NCBI GenBank assembly: GCA_023014335.1 | Contig: JAECYW010000011.1 | Span: 310,001 to 374,000 of the forward strand | Direction: 5' to 3' | From: Galerina marginata | Lineage: Eukaryota; Basidiomycota; Agaricomycetes; Agaricales; Galerinaceae | Length of the DNA: 64,000 nucleotides | Part shown: piece after piece, positions 22,160 through 33,719 of the stretch | How the letters are laid out: the number at the start of each line of letters is the position of its first letter | Position numbering within the stretch: the first letter of the stretch is position 1 | Notes under the pieces: model-generated | What the model was told of the DNA's origin: nothing | The model's input: only the letters and a program-made list of their open reading frames with translations | Database searches by the model: none | Made by a program: the position numbers and the translations under genes

Positions 22160-22981
22160 TTACCCGGTGAATGCGATTATACTAGCACCAGCGGAATAAA
22201 GGACTGTATCATCCCAGGTATCAATATGCCAAACCAGATCACTCCTGGACACGCGGTCGACGTAGGCTTTGAGACGAAAATTGGCATTGCAGTCGATGTC
22301 GAATGAGCTCAAGGCGACAAAAACAGCTGGATCTTTCAAGAACTCGACGTCGTTGAACGTAATTTTCCCGTTTTGTTGAAGCTGTGGCCGGTAGTAAGGT
22401 CGAACGTCCGTCGTGTTAACGGACGCGCTAAAGATGTGTGGCTCGTCCTCTGGGTATGCGATCCAACAAGCCTGCGTGCCGTAGAAAATAGTATCTCCCC
22501 AAGTCACGATGTTGAGCGTAAATCCCTCGACGTCAATCCCAGTAGCGGTCGTAGCAAGGCGCCAGTTGTACCTGTTATCAAGATCGATGAAGTTCAAGAA
22601 GACGACGACTTTGGGAGGAGTAACAAACGGGCGCTCAAAGTTGACGCGCACGGAGGTGGGGTCGTTTGGGTTGCGCACATGTTCACCAGTGAGATATTGC
22701 ATGTTGGCGGGTAGGATGGCAAAGATATCGGTGATGGCGCTGTAGAGAGTGGCGCCGAGCCAAGTTGAGATGTGACAGTCAGCCCAGTTCTTGTTGAAGG
22801 ACTGAATCGTTGATCTGATACGGATGGCGGTTTTCTTGTCGACATCGATTTCGCGCAAGCCATGCGCGAGACGGGGAGGGGCGGCAAGTGTAGGAGAGAA
22901 GCGGACTACTTTGTAAGTATCAGGTGCTGGAGCAGTCGATGGGTGGACGGTCTTGGTATCAAATTCACAGAGGACGGGCAT
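22160..22981 (-). CDS. H-type lectin domain protein, three repeats (273 aa, intronless)
   Basis: A single open frame from a true ATG (MPVLCEFDTK) encodes 273 residues. Three H-type lectin (PF09458-like) repeats can be seen. The first lies at about residues 40-90 (GLREIDVDKK, ISTWLGATLYSA). The second lies at about 112-176 (VNFERPFVTPPKVVVFLNFI, DLDN, GFTLNIVTWGDT, ACWIAY). The third lies at about 205-271 (ITFNDVEF, SSFDIDC, WHIDTWDDTVLYSAGASIIA). Such domains bind N-acetylgalactosamine-type sugars in snail and slime-mould lectins. There is no signal peptide, so a cytosolic lectin is likely, as with many mushroom defence lectins. The absence of introns and the clean frame contrast with its neighbours. 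Confidence 0.85.
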   Translation of the reverse strand: MPVLCEFDTKTVHPSTAPAPDTYKVVRFSPTLAAPPRLAHGLREIDVDKKTAIRIRSTIQSFNKNWADCHISTWLGATLYSAITDIFAILPANMQYLTGEHVRNPNDPTSVRVNFERPFVTPPKVVVFLNFIDLDNRYNWRLATTATGIDVEGFTLNIVTWGDTIFYGTQACWIAYPEDEPHIFSASVNTTDVRPYYRPQLQQNGKITFNDVEFLKDPAVFVALSSFDIDCNANFRLKAYVDRVSRSDLVWHIDTWDDTVLYSAGASIIAFTG

Positions 22982-24775
22982 GACTGGAGCAAAGAGTGCT
23001 TATCCTACTAGCCCAAGCCCTACGCCACACTTAACTGGTATCCGTGAGGAAGGAAAATCGATTGAGATTGACACATCGGGAATTTTAGTATCTGAAGGTA
23101 TACGTATCTGAAATCGATAAGATCCAAAGACATGTCATTCGCATTTCGGCGCACGTTCACGGGTTCCGAAGGTGCGATTAATAAAATATCCACAATCACT
23201 CAATTGTGGCAGATTGGAAGATGCTCCGAAGGAATACAATCTCTCAGTTTGTTAGCTCCTAGTGAACACCATTTACTGAGGTGCCGATGATAATTATTAC
23301 GATGATAACCACCACCGTCAAAAAACTCGAAGTCGCTCAATCTCCCTCCTCGAGCACCCCACCCCTGCACGGTGGCACAGTAACGAGTGCAGAGAGAAAA
23401 CCAGAGCCTGCTCTGGATGATTCAGAATTCTGGAATACCAGAGGTAGAATAGATGGAAAAACGTCGCCTGGCACCGGCCAACCTCATCCGTCATCCAAAC
23501 TATGCATCCACCCATAAACATTGTCTAGTTCGCCTGTAAACCTTACAACTACATTACTTGGTGTCTAAGCACCAATACAATATCAAAATCTTTCCTATGA
23601 ACAGTTTGTTTGAGCCTCTGAGCGTCGGGGACTCGGGACTGGTGTTAGCTTCGAACATCTTCCATGCACCACATCACCCAAGATTCATCAGGGCCTTACC
23701 TGCCGGAAAACCTGCTTTCTAAGGCCCCAAAAGTGCTAGAGGTTTACTGGCCTCCACATCCTGCAAACCAGGGCCCAGCACGACATCCAGACACTCCCGC
23801 TCACTGTCCGAATCGTCCCGAAATCGGTTTGATCGGAAAGGCTGCGAACGGGCCGCTGCGAACCGAAAAGGCCAGCTAGACACTTACCTCCAGTGACGAC
23901 AATGACGGGCCTTTAACAGGCTTTCTCTGTCTGAGTGCCCCCAAGGCTTGAGCTCGTTGCTAGTGCGCAAATCTAGAAAGCGTACAGAAGGCAGTCGTTG
24001 ACTTCCTACCAGTGGGCCTGGATGCAGGCCGAGTTCACGTGTGAACTGTTCGTGTTTCGGGTTTGTAAGAGCTTTGGTACTTAACTCTATCTGAAGTCAT
24101 TTAGTCCGTGGGGCTTGGCACGCTGTAAGGTAGGAATTCTCTCAGGGCGATGCTAAGGTTCATGCGTCCGTTTTTTTAACTCCTACTTTACCGTTTTGAA
24201 CTATCCGCGATAAATACGAAAATATGCCATTCGGCAATCGCAGATAGCGTGCTGGGATGTCGTCTGCTATAAAAATGTAGGGCTTTACTTTTATTTTCTA
24301 TATGGGTATTCAGTATGATCGCAATCAGCATAACTTCCAAAATCCGGGGCACGAGTCTGTTCTCCAATCCCAGTAGAGATTTTGGGAAATACGGGTTTGT
24401 CACAGTTTTTAACTGCATTCGTTCCCTGAAAATGGTAGACGTACAGAAGACACTTGTTATCGGTGTAGTACTGTATGTCTCAATTTACTACCCCTCTCGT
24501 ACTGGTATCTTCCACTCAGAAATATCTTTTTCGGGTTCAATATAAAATCACTTTTTTCACTCTATGAGGCACCTTCTGGCCGCTGAGCTGAGCCTGTGTC
24601 GCCGTGTTCTGAACGCGAAAATAGATGTAACGTAGAATATTTATCCGACGCTTGCTCACCTGGAGGATGCATCAAGGCCTTGTTCCCGTGTAACCGGGTT
24701 TTTGCCGTGCATACATAAATGTGACGTGAAGCCATTCAATAACCATAAGGTTAACCAAACTTGCACTTTATTATC
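22982..24775. other. Spacer without a recognised gene
   Basis: The short frames at 23281, 23664 and 24315 lack any family resemblance and are mirrored by equal-sized antisense frames. The last 150 bp precede the CBM1 gene and include ccgtgcatacataaatgtg, which may contain its TATA element. Confidence 0.5.
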
Positions 24776-25047
24776 ATGGTCTTCTTCGCCTCTCTTCTTA
24801 CTATCTGCTGGGCTACGGCCGTCTTAGCCACCACCTCGGCGGTGCCTGCTTCTACGACAGCACCAAGCAGCACCCCAGCTCCCATTCTCGTTCCGCACTA
24901 TGGTCAGTGTGGTGGTGTAGGTTGGACCGGACCTACCGTCTGCGCTGCCCCTTACACTTGCTTAGTCTCATGCAGTATGTATTCAACCAGCTCCGCGATT
25001 TGTATCTCTAAATGATTTTTGCAGCATATTATCATAACTGTTTGTAA
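24776..25047 (+). CDS. Small secreted CBM1 protein (2 exons, 73 aa)
   Basis: Exons 24776-24974 and 25025-25047, with a 50-nt intron at GTATGT...GCAG, phase 1. The product has a signal peptide ([18 protein letters not shown]), a Ser/Thr/Pro linker, and a family 1 carbohydrate-binding module. The module has [16 protein letters not shown], then YTC, then, across the splice, YYHNCL at the end, matching the CBM1 pattern YGQCGG...GPT.C....C......YY.QCL. Without the splice the last Cys-aromatic part is lost. CBM1 binds cellulose or chitin. Here it is not attached to a catalytic domain, so a free binding protein or effector-like role is possible. A convergent relative lies at 25478-25825. Confidence 0.82.
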
Positions 25048-25477
25048 AGGTTGGGTCGAGCGATTAACATGGTTTACGATGAGGATGGCGCTCAATTAAG
25101 TTTTTGTAAATAGAAATCAATGATTTGTCTTATGTCTCCTGTTCAGAATTTTTTTGGAGCATTTATCCGCTCCTTTATCGATATTCTCAGCGTCTAGTCA
25201 TTTCCTGCCCGTCCGAGGGGTTTGATGTCACTAAAACATTGACTCGAACACTGTAAACTCCTATGTTCCTGGTTTACCTTCCTCTTGTCTGGCAGTGCGG
25301 TTGTAATTTGAGCCATGGACACTCTCAGTACAGCGCAGCATGAAAGTAGTGGTCCGCTCCGTTCTCCAAGAGGCGGCGTGTACGGTAAATATATTTCTAT
25401 TTAAAGAAACTCGATCAATCGCCAAAGTCTTTGACTGAAAATGCTCTAAACATTCGACCCAACCGCGCCAACCCTCC
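25048..25477. other. Spacer between convergent CBM1 genes
   Basis: No gene is seen; this holds the 3' flanks of both CBM1 genes. Confidence 0.5.
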
Positions 25478-25825
25478 TCAACAGTTATGGTAATAGACTG
25501 CGAATTGTTTAGAGAAACTCGCAAAGCAGGCTGTACACATACTGCATAGGAGTTTGCAAACGAGTACGCAAGTGTTAGGCTTCTTGCAGACACTAGGGCC
25601 GGGATAATGAATACCACCACACTGACCCCAGTTCCCAAATTTGGGATCTGGAGTTTGAAAGCTGCTTGGTGCTGTCGCGGAAACAGACGCTACATTTGCT
25701 GGAGTGGTCGTCGGGCGACTAACATGCTGGTTCACAGGGGCGTCGAGAATGTCATTTACGAGGTTAGAGGAAGCGAAGACGGACAATGCCCAGCAACAAG
25801 CGAGAAGTGGGGTGAATAAGACCAT
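25478..25825 (-). CDS. Small secreted CBM1 protein, divergent (2 exons, 100 aa)
   Basis: Exons 25825-25543 and 25497-25478, intron 45 nt (GTATGT...GCAG), inserted at the same place and phase as in the neighbouring CBM1 gene. The start is the ATG at 25825 (MVLFTPLLACCWALSVFASS, a signal peptide), although the frame is open further upstream. After a long Ser/Thr/Pro linker comes NWGQCGGIHYPGPSVC, then NTC, an insertion with extra Cys (VLVCKLLC) and YYHNC at the very end. Compared with a normal CBM1 the first aromatic is Trp, the GWTG stretch is HYPG, and the terminal Leu is missing. The shared intron site indicates duplication and divergence. Confidence 0.78.
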   Translation of the reverse strand: MVLFTPLLACCWALSVFASSNLVNDILDAPVNQHVSRPTTTPANVASVSATAPSSFQTPDPKFGNWGQCGGIHYPGPSVCKKPNTCVLVCKLLCSMCTACFASFSKQFAVYYHNC

Positions 25826-26689
25826 GAGCGGTGTCACTATATTATTGACCTAATGGTCGTCGGGTTGAATTTATGTAAGCCCTGCCGGCGAAAGCCCGGT
25901 TACAGTTCTTCAACTTCTTGATGCATGATGTATTCCGCGAAGCAAGCAAGGGTGCGGATAATTCCGTCCGTGTTCCCGCTGTGAAACAGAGCGATAAGGG
26001 CTCAGTTGGCAGATGGTACCGTGGACGATAGGTGGAGAAGGGGATGAAGTTTATAACAATACTTAATCCCGAGGTGACAACGCCGGAACTAGCAAGTCAT
26101 TCGAGCGCATCCAACACAGTGCTTTCACTCAGCCGTGGCTTGAGACCAAACGAGGTATGGCAATCATAGAAAAGAGTAAAAAAATAAAGCCCTAGATTTA
26201 TACCAATACCAGATGACACTCCGGCATGTTACTTGGCATCACCAAAAGGGAGATTATCGCACGTATCGCGGATACTTGAAGCTAAGAACGGGTGCCCGAG
26301 GTAGAATTTGGGTAGAATCCAACTCAAATCCAACTGCATGTTTAGATGGATGAGCTTTGAACACGAGATGCCTTCGCCTGAATGTTGGCGAAGTTTTCCC
26401 TTCATCTATCGACTCGAAGAACCCAGTAACAAAGCTCAAACTTAAACGAGGTTTGTTAGATGAGTAATCATAGAGGGCATCAATTGGGCATATGGCGGAG
26501 CTGATTGTTGCAAGATTGTTGTTGTGATTCGGGATGAGAATATAAGAATATGGTAAGTGGTACCGGGGATGTCGATACACCTGTGAACGGCGCGTGTATT
26601 ATATCTTTTTTCATGCAAAGGACAGCCTCGGTCTTTTCCTTGTTTTTTTTTTGTTCAATATCCTTAGTCCATGGGCATGTTGTGGGAGT
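25826..26689. other. Spacer without a recognised gene
   Basis: The 108-residue minus frame at 26254-26580 has no ATG near its start and no family resemblance. It could be an exon but I cannot support it. Confidence 0.45.
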
Positions 26690-28200
26690 GGTGTCTGGCC
26701 CGAGCTTCCCGAGCCCCGATTAGATTAGATACTCCAGAGTCCGGATCAACACACCAAAACAACCGGAAATCAAATGGCTTCACCCGACGCCCGTTTCCTT
26801 CCAAACCTCCGCGACAACCTGTCAGGCCTCAGGTTTCGGCATACTGGATCTAACTAACGGATGACCATCTCTTATCCAGGCTCTTCCCAATTCCAACATA
26901 TTCATACCCATCATACACTATGAACGTGCATGCTCTACCAACCCCGGCAGGACGAACAACACCGTGGACTTCGATGAGCCATCTAGATCTTTTGCTTCAA
27001 TTACGTCCACTCCTCCAGCGCGGGCCCAGATATGGTATAGTTCTGAGGCGTTGAACGGCGTGTACTTACTTGCGTATGATGGCTCTGCCTGGAAAGCTGA
27101 TTGAAGCACTCAGGTAAACCGACATGTGGAACGATCCAACCTTTTGACGCACCTTCACCTCGATTTCGATTATAGTTGCGTCTGTAGGAATAAGAAGACT
27201 TTGCCTCGGTTGCTGACGCTATGGGCGCAGTTCGAGTTCGAGTTCAAAGCTTATTGGAGCATAGCCTCCGGCCTATGTGAGTCGTATTCCGACTCTTCAG
27301 TGTTTTTGCGCTGAGATGGCTCAATCACAGTTTAATGCTTTGCTCGTTCGTGCTCCATTCACGCGTACCGTCTTTCGCGTCCCTTGGTCCTACCAAATGG
27401 AACGACAGTCTCGCCGTGCGCACACACCGTGCAACCTGCTTTGTCAGCCTTGCGCTTTCTCATCGTGGCCAACTGCACTTTGGAGGCTGCCATCACCTGC
27501 CCTTCCGCGACCGACGCGTTGCTCCTCGCCTGAATACCTTTCCCACCTCAAAATTTCCAGCGATATCCCAACCAGGAGCAGCAACAAATGAAAGTTGGCC
27601 AATGTCCAATGTTTTCCGTCATACGAAACCCCAAGCGACACGTTGACTCTATCCATCGGCCCTTGCACACCCTATACTGTCGCCTTCCTGGATCTCGTCT
27701 TTTTCCTTTCCAGCATGTCTTCTGATGGTCACACCTACCCCAGGCAGACACCGATGCCCACTCTGTTTAGGTTCGGAGCAACTGAGTCGCTCGCCCTTCT
27801 CGCACCTCCTCCGGAAACTTCTGCCATGCCTATACCCCGAAGTCATGAAGTGGGAACGCAAACTCCCCTTTGTGGTCCGCCAGCTTCCATGGGATTACGG
27901 AGCTGATATACGGAAAGGATTTTTACCCTATGTATGTGTTTTTCTTCCTTATATCCTGTCGTCTATTTTCCTTTCTCTCTTTTCGTAGGCGTTCCATTTT
28001 TTTGGTTCCGAATCCGCACCCGTGCATTTCCTTACGCTCTTCAATTATAGACTCCCCATGCGCCGACATGCACGCGCTCAAGCTTCTTCTCAATGTAGCA
28101 TGCTCTGTTGCCATAAAGGTAGCGAGGACTGAGTCGTGGAGGTGGACTGTGCGACCTGGGCTGATGCCAATCCAGGTTCGGACCTGGACGCCCTGATTCG
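26690..28200 (+). pseudogene. Decayed F-box A family gene
   Basis: Traces of a whole unit occur in order. They are a promoter block (ccaaaacaaccggaaatcaaa at about 26754), a start region (aacaccgtggacttcgatga at about 26950, compare accATGGAGTTCGACGA in copy A), exon 2 (cagtctcgccgtgcgcacac at about 27405, compare acgatctcgccgtacaccta), and the end of exon 2 with its intron donor (gtccgccagcttccatggga at about 27875). Last is the exon 3 start after a TAG acceptor (about 27990). No long frame survives and several parts are missing or scrambled. I infer a dead copy in plus orientation. Confidence 0.6.
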
Positions 28201-29410
28201 GACGTCCTTCTACTCAGAGCCTGGGCCTAGCGGCCCTAGCCTAGACCAGGCTAATTCGGGCGACAATCTGATCGGTAGAATCAGTGTTGTCTGAACCTGC
28301 GACGTGGCCGGCTTGATGGAGGATATGTTGGGAGATGCATTTCGCTGGGGCTTTTGAGGCATGATGAGTGGGCCCGGGATAGAATAGATGGCGGGATGTG
28401 ACGGGACCGTGCGTATTTCATTTCTCTGTAGACGATGAACACTGAACAGCCGCTGACGATTTTTATTATTTCTTCCTTTCCAATTAGCCTGCAGATGTTC
28501 TATGCTCTGCGTTTCGTTCGCTCCGTGAAGGGGGTGATTTTCCGACCTGTCGTGTTTCGCTTTGCTTTCAATTCGGCAAGCTGGATGTTAACTCGAATTA
28601 TCCTTGCTTTTCCTTCTTTGGTTTCTATTTGTCGGCCTTGTTTTATTGGCCGTTATCGATACCGTATACCAGCTATCCATCTTTATCCTCCTCGTATCCT
28701 TTCTTTATTCCTTAGGTTTTGTCGACCACTTTGGCTGTCACTCACCTCACTTCGTGTTAGAGCTCTGGTTCAAGTCCGATTCTGGGTTTTCCACCTTTTT
28801 TTTAAAGAAAAATTTGCCGTTTGCTCATATCTTTCCTTACATCGTGAAAACCGTGAACGCTCCTGTGACGTTCCGATGAAATCCGTAACTTGTTTTCCCG
28901 AATTAGAGGTTATTAGCCGTGCGGTATGAAAGCGAGTGTAGACTCCCAGCATCCGCGTGCAGTCAACTCTCTGAGCCTCATTTCGAGAAGAGATAGGATA
29001 GACCCGGCTTTCTACTTCGCTGATTTCTCCTCCATATTGCCTCACCTTCCAATAATTAACCATAATCGCGAAAGGTATATCAAGTCGAGGTACGGAAGGA
29101 GACTTCGGCGTAACAGGGCATCCACGATCCCGACTCAGGTCATGAGGGAGGTCGACGACTGAAGGAAAGGAGAACAGGCCTGAATATCTCGTGGACGGCA
29201 TCTGAGGTTTACTGAAGGAGACTTTGGACGGCTTTGTACTGGTGTATATTGCTTTTCTATTTCGTTGGCAGTGAATCTGATGCAAACCCTTTATACGATG
29301 GTGGTTATGTATGCGACAATATGTCAATCACGTTCACATCCAAGAGAGGATCAACATCGTGCTACTTACAATCATCTGTACTAGGCTCGTTTCGAAGAGG
29401 TGAGATATAA
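28201..29410 (+). repeat. Decayed 3' tail of the F-box relic and spacer
   Basis: Pyrimidine-rich sequence similar in texture and in short words to the tails of the intact F-box A family genes. The 164-residue frame at 28435-28929 lies in it and is probably fortuitous. From about 28930 to 29410 nothing is recognised. Confidence 0.4.
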
Positions 29411-30907
29411 TCATTCATCTGAAGCACGAAACCGGTCGACTTCCCATCCGTGAAGGCGATAGTCTTTCCAAATTTCTTCCAGCTGCTTTACTTGACCCCA
29501 TATCCTTTTTCTGTTCATCATGGAATCCGATGCGTAGCAAGCCCGAACAAAAGGGATCCATGGAAAATCTGACCGCGCAAAGAGGGACTGGCAGTCGTTT
29601 AAACCTCCTTTTTTATACTCCGGGGCCTCGGGAAGGAAGGAAGGAAGACAACGCCAAGTATGCTCCATCAGTCTCGCCGAGCACCTCAAACTTGTCAAAC
29701 ACGGAAGAGACAGGCCTAAGCCAGAACAAGCATCCAGACGGAGAACTTGCCATTTTCTTTATAACGTGGATGAGAAAGGAATCGTCTGTGAGGATGTTGT
29801 AGACTCTTTTTGTAGTCTTTGCCAAGGCTAGGTAAGTCTGAATGCTGTCGAAGAAACTAAACATGTGCAAGAAAATTTCGTTTGGAACACTCTCCAGTGA
29901 GTGCAACGGAATTGAAGTGACGGAAAATTTGCTATATGTGGCATCATGCCCGTCCAAAGTGGAAGGCCATCTGTACACCTAGGTTAAGCCTCTTCGGTGA
30001 AAAAAGAAGTAGCCTATAAATGTCCTCACGAATTTGGAGGGGCAAATCTCCAGCTACCACAGTCGCGCAGAATTGCGTCGTGGGTGTACTCATATTGCCA
30101 AGTGCTTTTATTTCGTATGGCAGCGGCGGTGTATTGAGGCACCTTTAACCCTCTGTGCAAGTAGGATTGCGTTCGCGCCAGTGTGTCCTCGATACCACCG
30201 TAGTCCATCCAAGCAAGGGTCCCTATCCCATTGACTGATCGAAAGACCATGAGCGACGCTGTGCAGACAGACTGTAATATATTTAACGTACCACGTCCTC
30301 GTTTCCTGGAGTTTACGACCTCGTAGAGCTCCCCAGCAAACGACAAAGACTCCGCGCGAGTGCTTTGTACGAATTGGCTCTGATCTATCCAGGCCTGGAG
30401 ATAATGGAAGCAGGTTTCGGTGAGGAAAAAATTACCATAGGAGTCGCCGTGAAAAGGAGTAGAGGAAGTACAAGACCGGAAAGAATCCAAAAATTCTAGA
30501 GAACCATAGATGATGGTGTTGAAGTTTCCGCAACTTGGTTTCCCTACGATAAAGGTATCTACTTTTACCCCGTCTGGTATGCTTCGTGTGTCGCCTGATT
30601 CTGCGTCGACGATCCGATGTGGTATATGACCGTCTTTATCGAAGTTCCCTACTGCAACACAGCTGGTAAATCCTCGCCAACGCCATGGTCGTCCAGGCTC
30701 AAACCAAGGCGGATTAAAGGTAAGGGCGTCCCTAAGACGCTTCACGAGCGCATCCTTTTCGATCTGTAGATCCCCAAGAATAGATGGATCGTGTTTGATG
30801 AGCTTATCTGCAAGATCTTGGGCACCGTATTCTGGATTAGCGTAGATCCCTCGGGGTGGATTTGGGGAAATGCCACAAAGTAAGCAGAGTTCGTCCCAAG
30901 TGCTCAT
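29411..30907 (-). pseudogene. Second-family F-box gene, frameshifted copy
   Basis: Exons 30907-30292, 30234-30030 and 29970-29411 match the intact gene at 49095-50699 exon by exon. The N-terminal part has TWDELCLLCGISPNPP and GFTSCVAVGNFD. The F-box lies in the third exon (ESVPNEIFLHMFSFFDS, then LALAKTTKRVYNILTDDSFL). In the last exon a GGAAGG-type run is four bases longer (about 29630-29647: ggaaggaaggaaggaag versus ggaaggaaggaag in the intact copy). This shifts the frame and stops the protein soon after FLPSRGPGV, losing about 80 C-terminal residues. The lost part remains readable in the next frame to 29411. It may still encode a truncated F-box protein. Confidence 0.75.
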
Positions 30908-31706
30908 ATTGTACGTCGCTGATATCAATGAGGGAGAGGGTTATACTGTAGGAGTACGCAGAGGCGGTTTGAACTTCAGAATCTAAACACTTTACGGAGG
31001 AGTAGTTGGGGTTAGAACGAAAGAGCCGTCAATTTGAATCATCGCGAACGTGTTGACTCACGTGAGGCTGCCACATAAATTCTTTTTCAGCCTTTTTTCT
31101 TCATTTAATGATGACATCGATTTGAGCACAAAGGATAATTTGATTTGATTTACAAGAAACTTTCGATACAAATACAAAGTTACTGGACAGAGTACAACAG
31201 TTCAAAAAGTATTCACACTTAAAAAAATGAAACCCGAATATCAAAGAAGGACGAAAAGGAGATAGATAACAAGATGGGTAAAGGACTGGAATCAAGAAAG
31301 AAAAGGTCATGAAGCCCGAAGGGACCGTAAACAGCATTGTTAGCGACTCGTTAGAATAAAAGCAATGGAGAATGACGAAAAGAGAAGGAGAGGGATGGAA
31401 TGGTACAGGTATTAAAAAAGAAAAAGAGACGAAAAGAAGTCGCGGGCAGGTATCCTCGCCGTCGCCGTCGGCTGGAGACGAGAAAAGTGATAGATAGGAT
31501 GTCGCCACGACAGAGGAAGGTTAAAAGCAAAAGTTGAAGGCTGCATGACACAATTAAGAATACATCACTGAGCATCGCAGGACCACGATGCGAATCGCAG
31601 ACAAGAAAAGAAAGACGCCTCCAAATATTGAACACCTAGAAAGAACACTAGTCAGCTCCTGTCATCAACGCTCAAGCTCAGCGATCGAAAATGACAGACT
31701 TACCAA
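30908..31706 (-). repeat. 3' tail of F-box gene B plus 5' flank of the neighbouring gene
   Basis: From 31706 leftward lies a tail like that of the other F-box units, the shortest one (about 600 bp). It has the aaaggtcatgaagcccgaaggg element at about 31300, seen in variant form at 35370, 44040, 54130 and 54640. The 135- and 94-residue minus frames here are low-complexity Phe/Ser/Leu and are not supported. Confidence 0.55.
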
Positions 31707-33652
31707 TCACTCATTCCCATCCCCATCGACAACAATGACCCACGCATTCCCCTCCCACTTCCTCTCCCAGCAAACATGCCGATCCAGCTGGACCCGTCGC
31801 AGACTCTTGCAGTACCGGTTCCACCCGATTAGATAATCCTTTAAGTCACCGTGTTCCAACTTCCTCTTCTTCGCTTGCCCGTGCTTATGGTTTAAGCTTG
31901 AAGATGTGAGGGGGGAGGGCGAGGAGGAAGAGGAGGCGAAAGACGTAGGGAAGTCCTCGTCTTCCGAGTCCTCATCTGTAAAGGGAAAAGCGGACAGGGC
32001 AGGTTGCGGGGGGAGGAGGTGCGGGAAGAAAGGCAGCAGCTGCGGCGGCGGGTGAATGAACGGGTGCGGATTGTTATTTACATTGCCTCCTCCATTGACG
32101 TTGGCGCCGTTACCCCCGCCCCAGTTATTGAAGCCGAAAGGAGCATTTGGGTTCGCATTCGCATTCGCATTACCATTCGCCTGGGCATAGCCGTAGGGGC
32201 GGTCCACATCGCGCGCATCGTTAGTAAGGAGCTTGAGGGTGTGGAGGTTTGGCAGGTTGTATAGGATGTTGGAGCCTAGTGTGACGAAAAAGTCCTACAA
32301 TGCAGTATGGGGTGTCGTCAGCGTCAGCAGCAAGTAAAAAGAGAGAAAACACTTACAACAGGGAGCTCCCCCCACCTATACCTAACCACCAGCTCCTGTA
32401 TCCCAGGGAACAGATGGCAGATCGCGAACAAGAGTTCGATATCCCAATCATGCATCCGCACGTGAAGCGTTTTCAGCGAGCGGGGCAGCTTCTCGAGTGC
32501 AGAGAGGATGGTGGTGAGCCCGAGAGAAGCGGACATTATCACGGTCGTCAGGGTAGCGGCGGGGGCAGACGCAGCCGCGGATGCGGAGGAGGAAGACAAG
32601 GACGGGGCAGGGGAGCAGAACGATGCAACCTGCAGGTTCAACGGCCCCTCGTACCTCCACACGCCGGCCAGCGGGATCTGGATGGCCCCCATCTGCTGTT
32701 CCGACAGGTTATGGTGCTGGATGCTTATACTTATCCTCAGACGGACCGGACAGGCGCGCACGAAGCGCACCATGGAGTCCACAAGGTCGCGCGTGAGCGT
32801 CGGCATTACGACCTCCACCTCTCTCAGCGCGGGAAGAGGCCAGTGGGCGCGTTCGTAGAGCGCGGCGAGGGGTGCGGTCCATGTTATGGAGAGAGAGGTT
32901 AGCCTAGAGGCGGTAAGGAGGTTGATGGGGTGGTACGGGGTGTCGTCGTCATCTGAGAGGTGTGCGAGGGCAGCGGGCTTTGGGTTATGGAGGGATAGGT
33001 GAGTGAGGGGGAGGGTGGAGAATGGGAATGATGGGACTGCTGGTTGCTGTTGGTGGTGGTGATTGTGCAGAGACAGGGAGTAAGTAGTGTTGGTGATAGA
33101 GCCAGGAGCTCGGAGGCGAGAGAAAGTGCAGTTGAGCACGCTGAAAGAGCGTAAAGCAGGCAGGGCGGCGAGAACAGTGTAAGTGTACAGCGAGATCGTC
33201 GTCCCGTTTAGAACGAGCTCCACGAGGCTGGTGAAGGAGGTTATACGCGAGTGGATCATATCGTAGAGCCTTAAGTCAGGTGTAGCCTACCCGACACCCA
33301 AATCAAATCAGCCTGCAATTCTTCGAAATACCCAAAAGCGACTTACATGACACCCTATCTCTTCCACCAACCCAAGATCAAACGGTATCCCCACCGTCAG
33401 CTTCTTAGGCAGCGCCTCCATCCCGCGATAGCCGCCCTTCCACGCTGCGAGGTTGCGTCGCGTCGCATAAGGCTGCGACCAGCGGATGTCGCGCAATAGC
33501 AAGCGCGAGGCGAGGAGGCGGAACCGCTGGCAAGTAAGCATGAGCACCGCGAGCTGCGAGAGCGGGACATGTTCGAAGATAGAAATCCAGACATCGTCTG
33601 GGATCTCGTCGAACTCCATAATATCGGCGTTGAGATTTGCGTTGGTATTCAT
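31707..33652 (-). CDS. F-box protein B (3 exons, 607 aa)
   Basis: Exons 33652-33347, 33286-32357, 32294-31707; intron sites and phases are the same as in copy A; 607 residues, no frame damage. F-box at residues 12-57 (MEFDEIPDDVWISIFEHVP, LMLTCQRFRLLASRLLLRDI). Exon 2 has leucine-rich segments (SLVELVLNGTTISLYTYTVL) and ends RWGELPVV. Exon 3 begins DFFVTLGSNILYNLPNLHTL, runs through an Asn/Ala/Gly repeat (NGNANANANPNAP) and an acidic, Ser-rich stretch (EDSEDEDFPTSF), and ends with LKDYLIGWNRYCKSLRRVQL. The role is presumably an SCF substrate adaptor. It differs from copy A mostly by a shorter low-complexity linker. Confidence 0.9.
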
Positions 33653-33719
33653 ACTAGAGTATACTTGGGCAAGTTTCTGGCGGTATGAGCAGGGTGTGGG
33701 TATCTTGGGGGCAAACGGT

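Noticed and set aside
22373..22714. 113-residue plus frame
   Set aside because: It is antisense to the second lectin repeat, whose protein motifs are clear.
26254..26580. 108-residue minus frame
   Set aside because: There is no ATG near the start, no family resemblance and no clear splice partners.
28435..28929. 164-residue Phe/Arg/Leu-rich frame
   Set aside because: It lies in a decayed F-box tail and has no conserved counterpart in the other tails.
32300..32902. 200-residue frame opposite F-box gene B, and similar antisense frames at 55729 and 16335
   Set aside because: They are mirror frames of G/C-rich coding exons; the sense proteins are conserved and the antisense ones are not.
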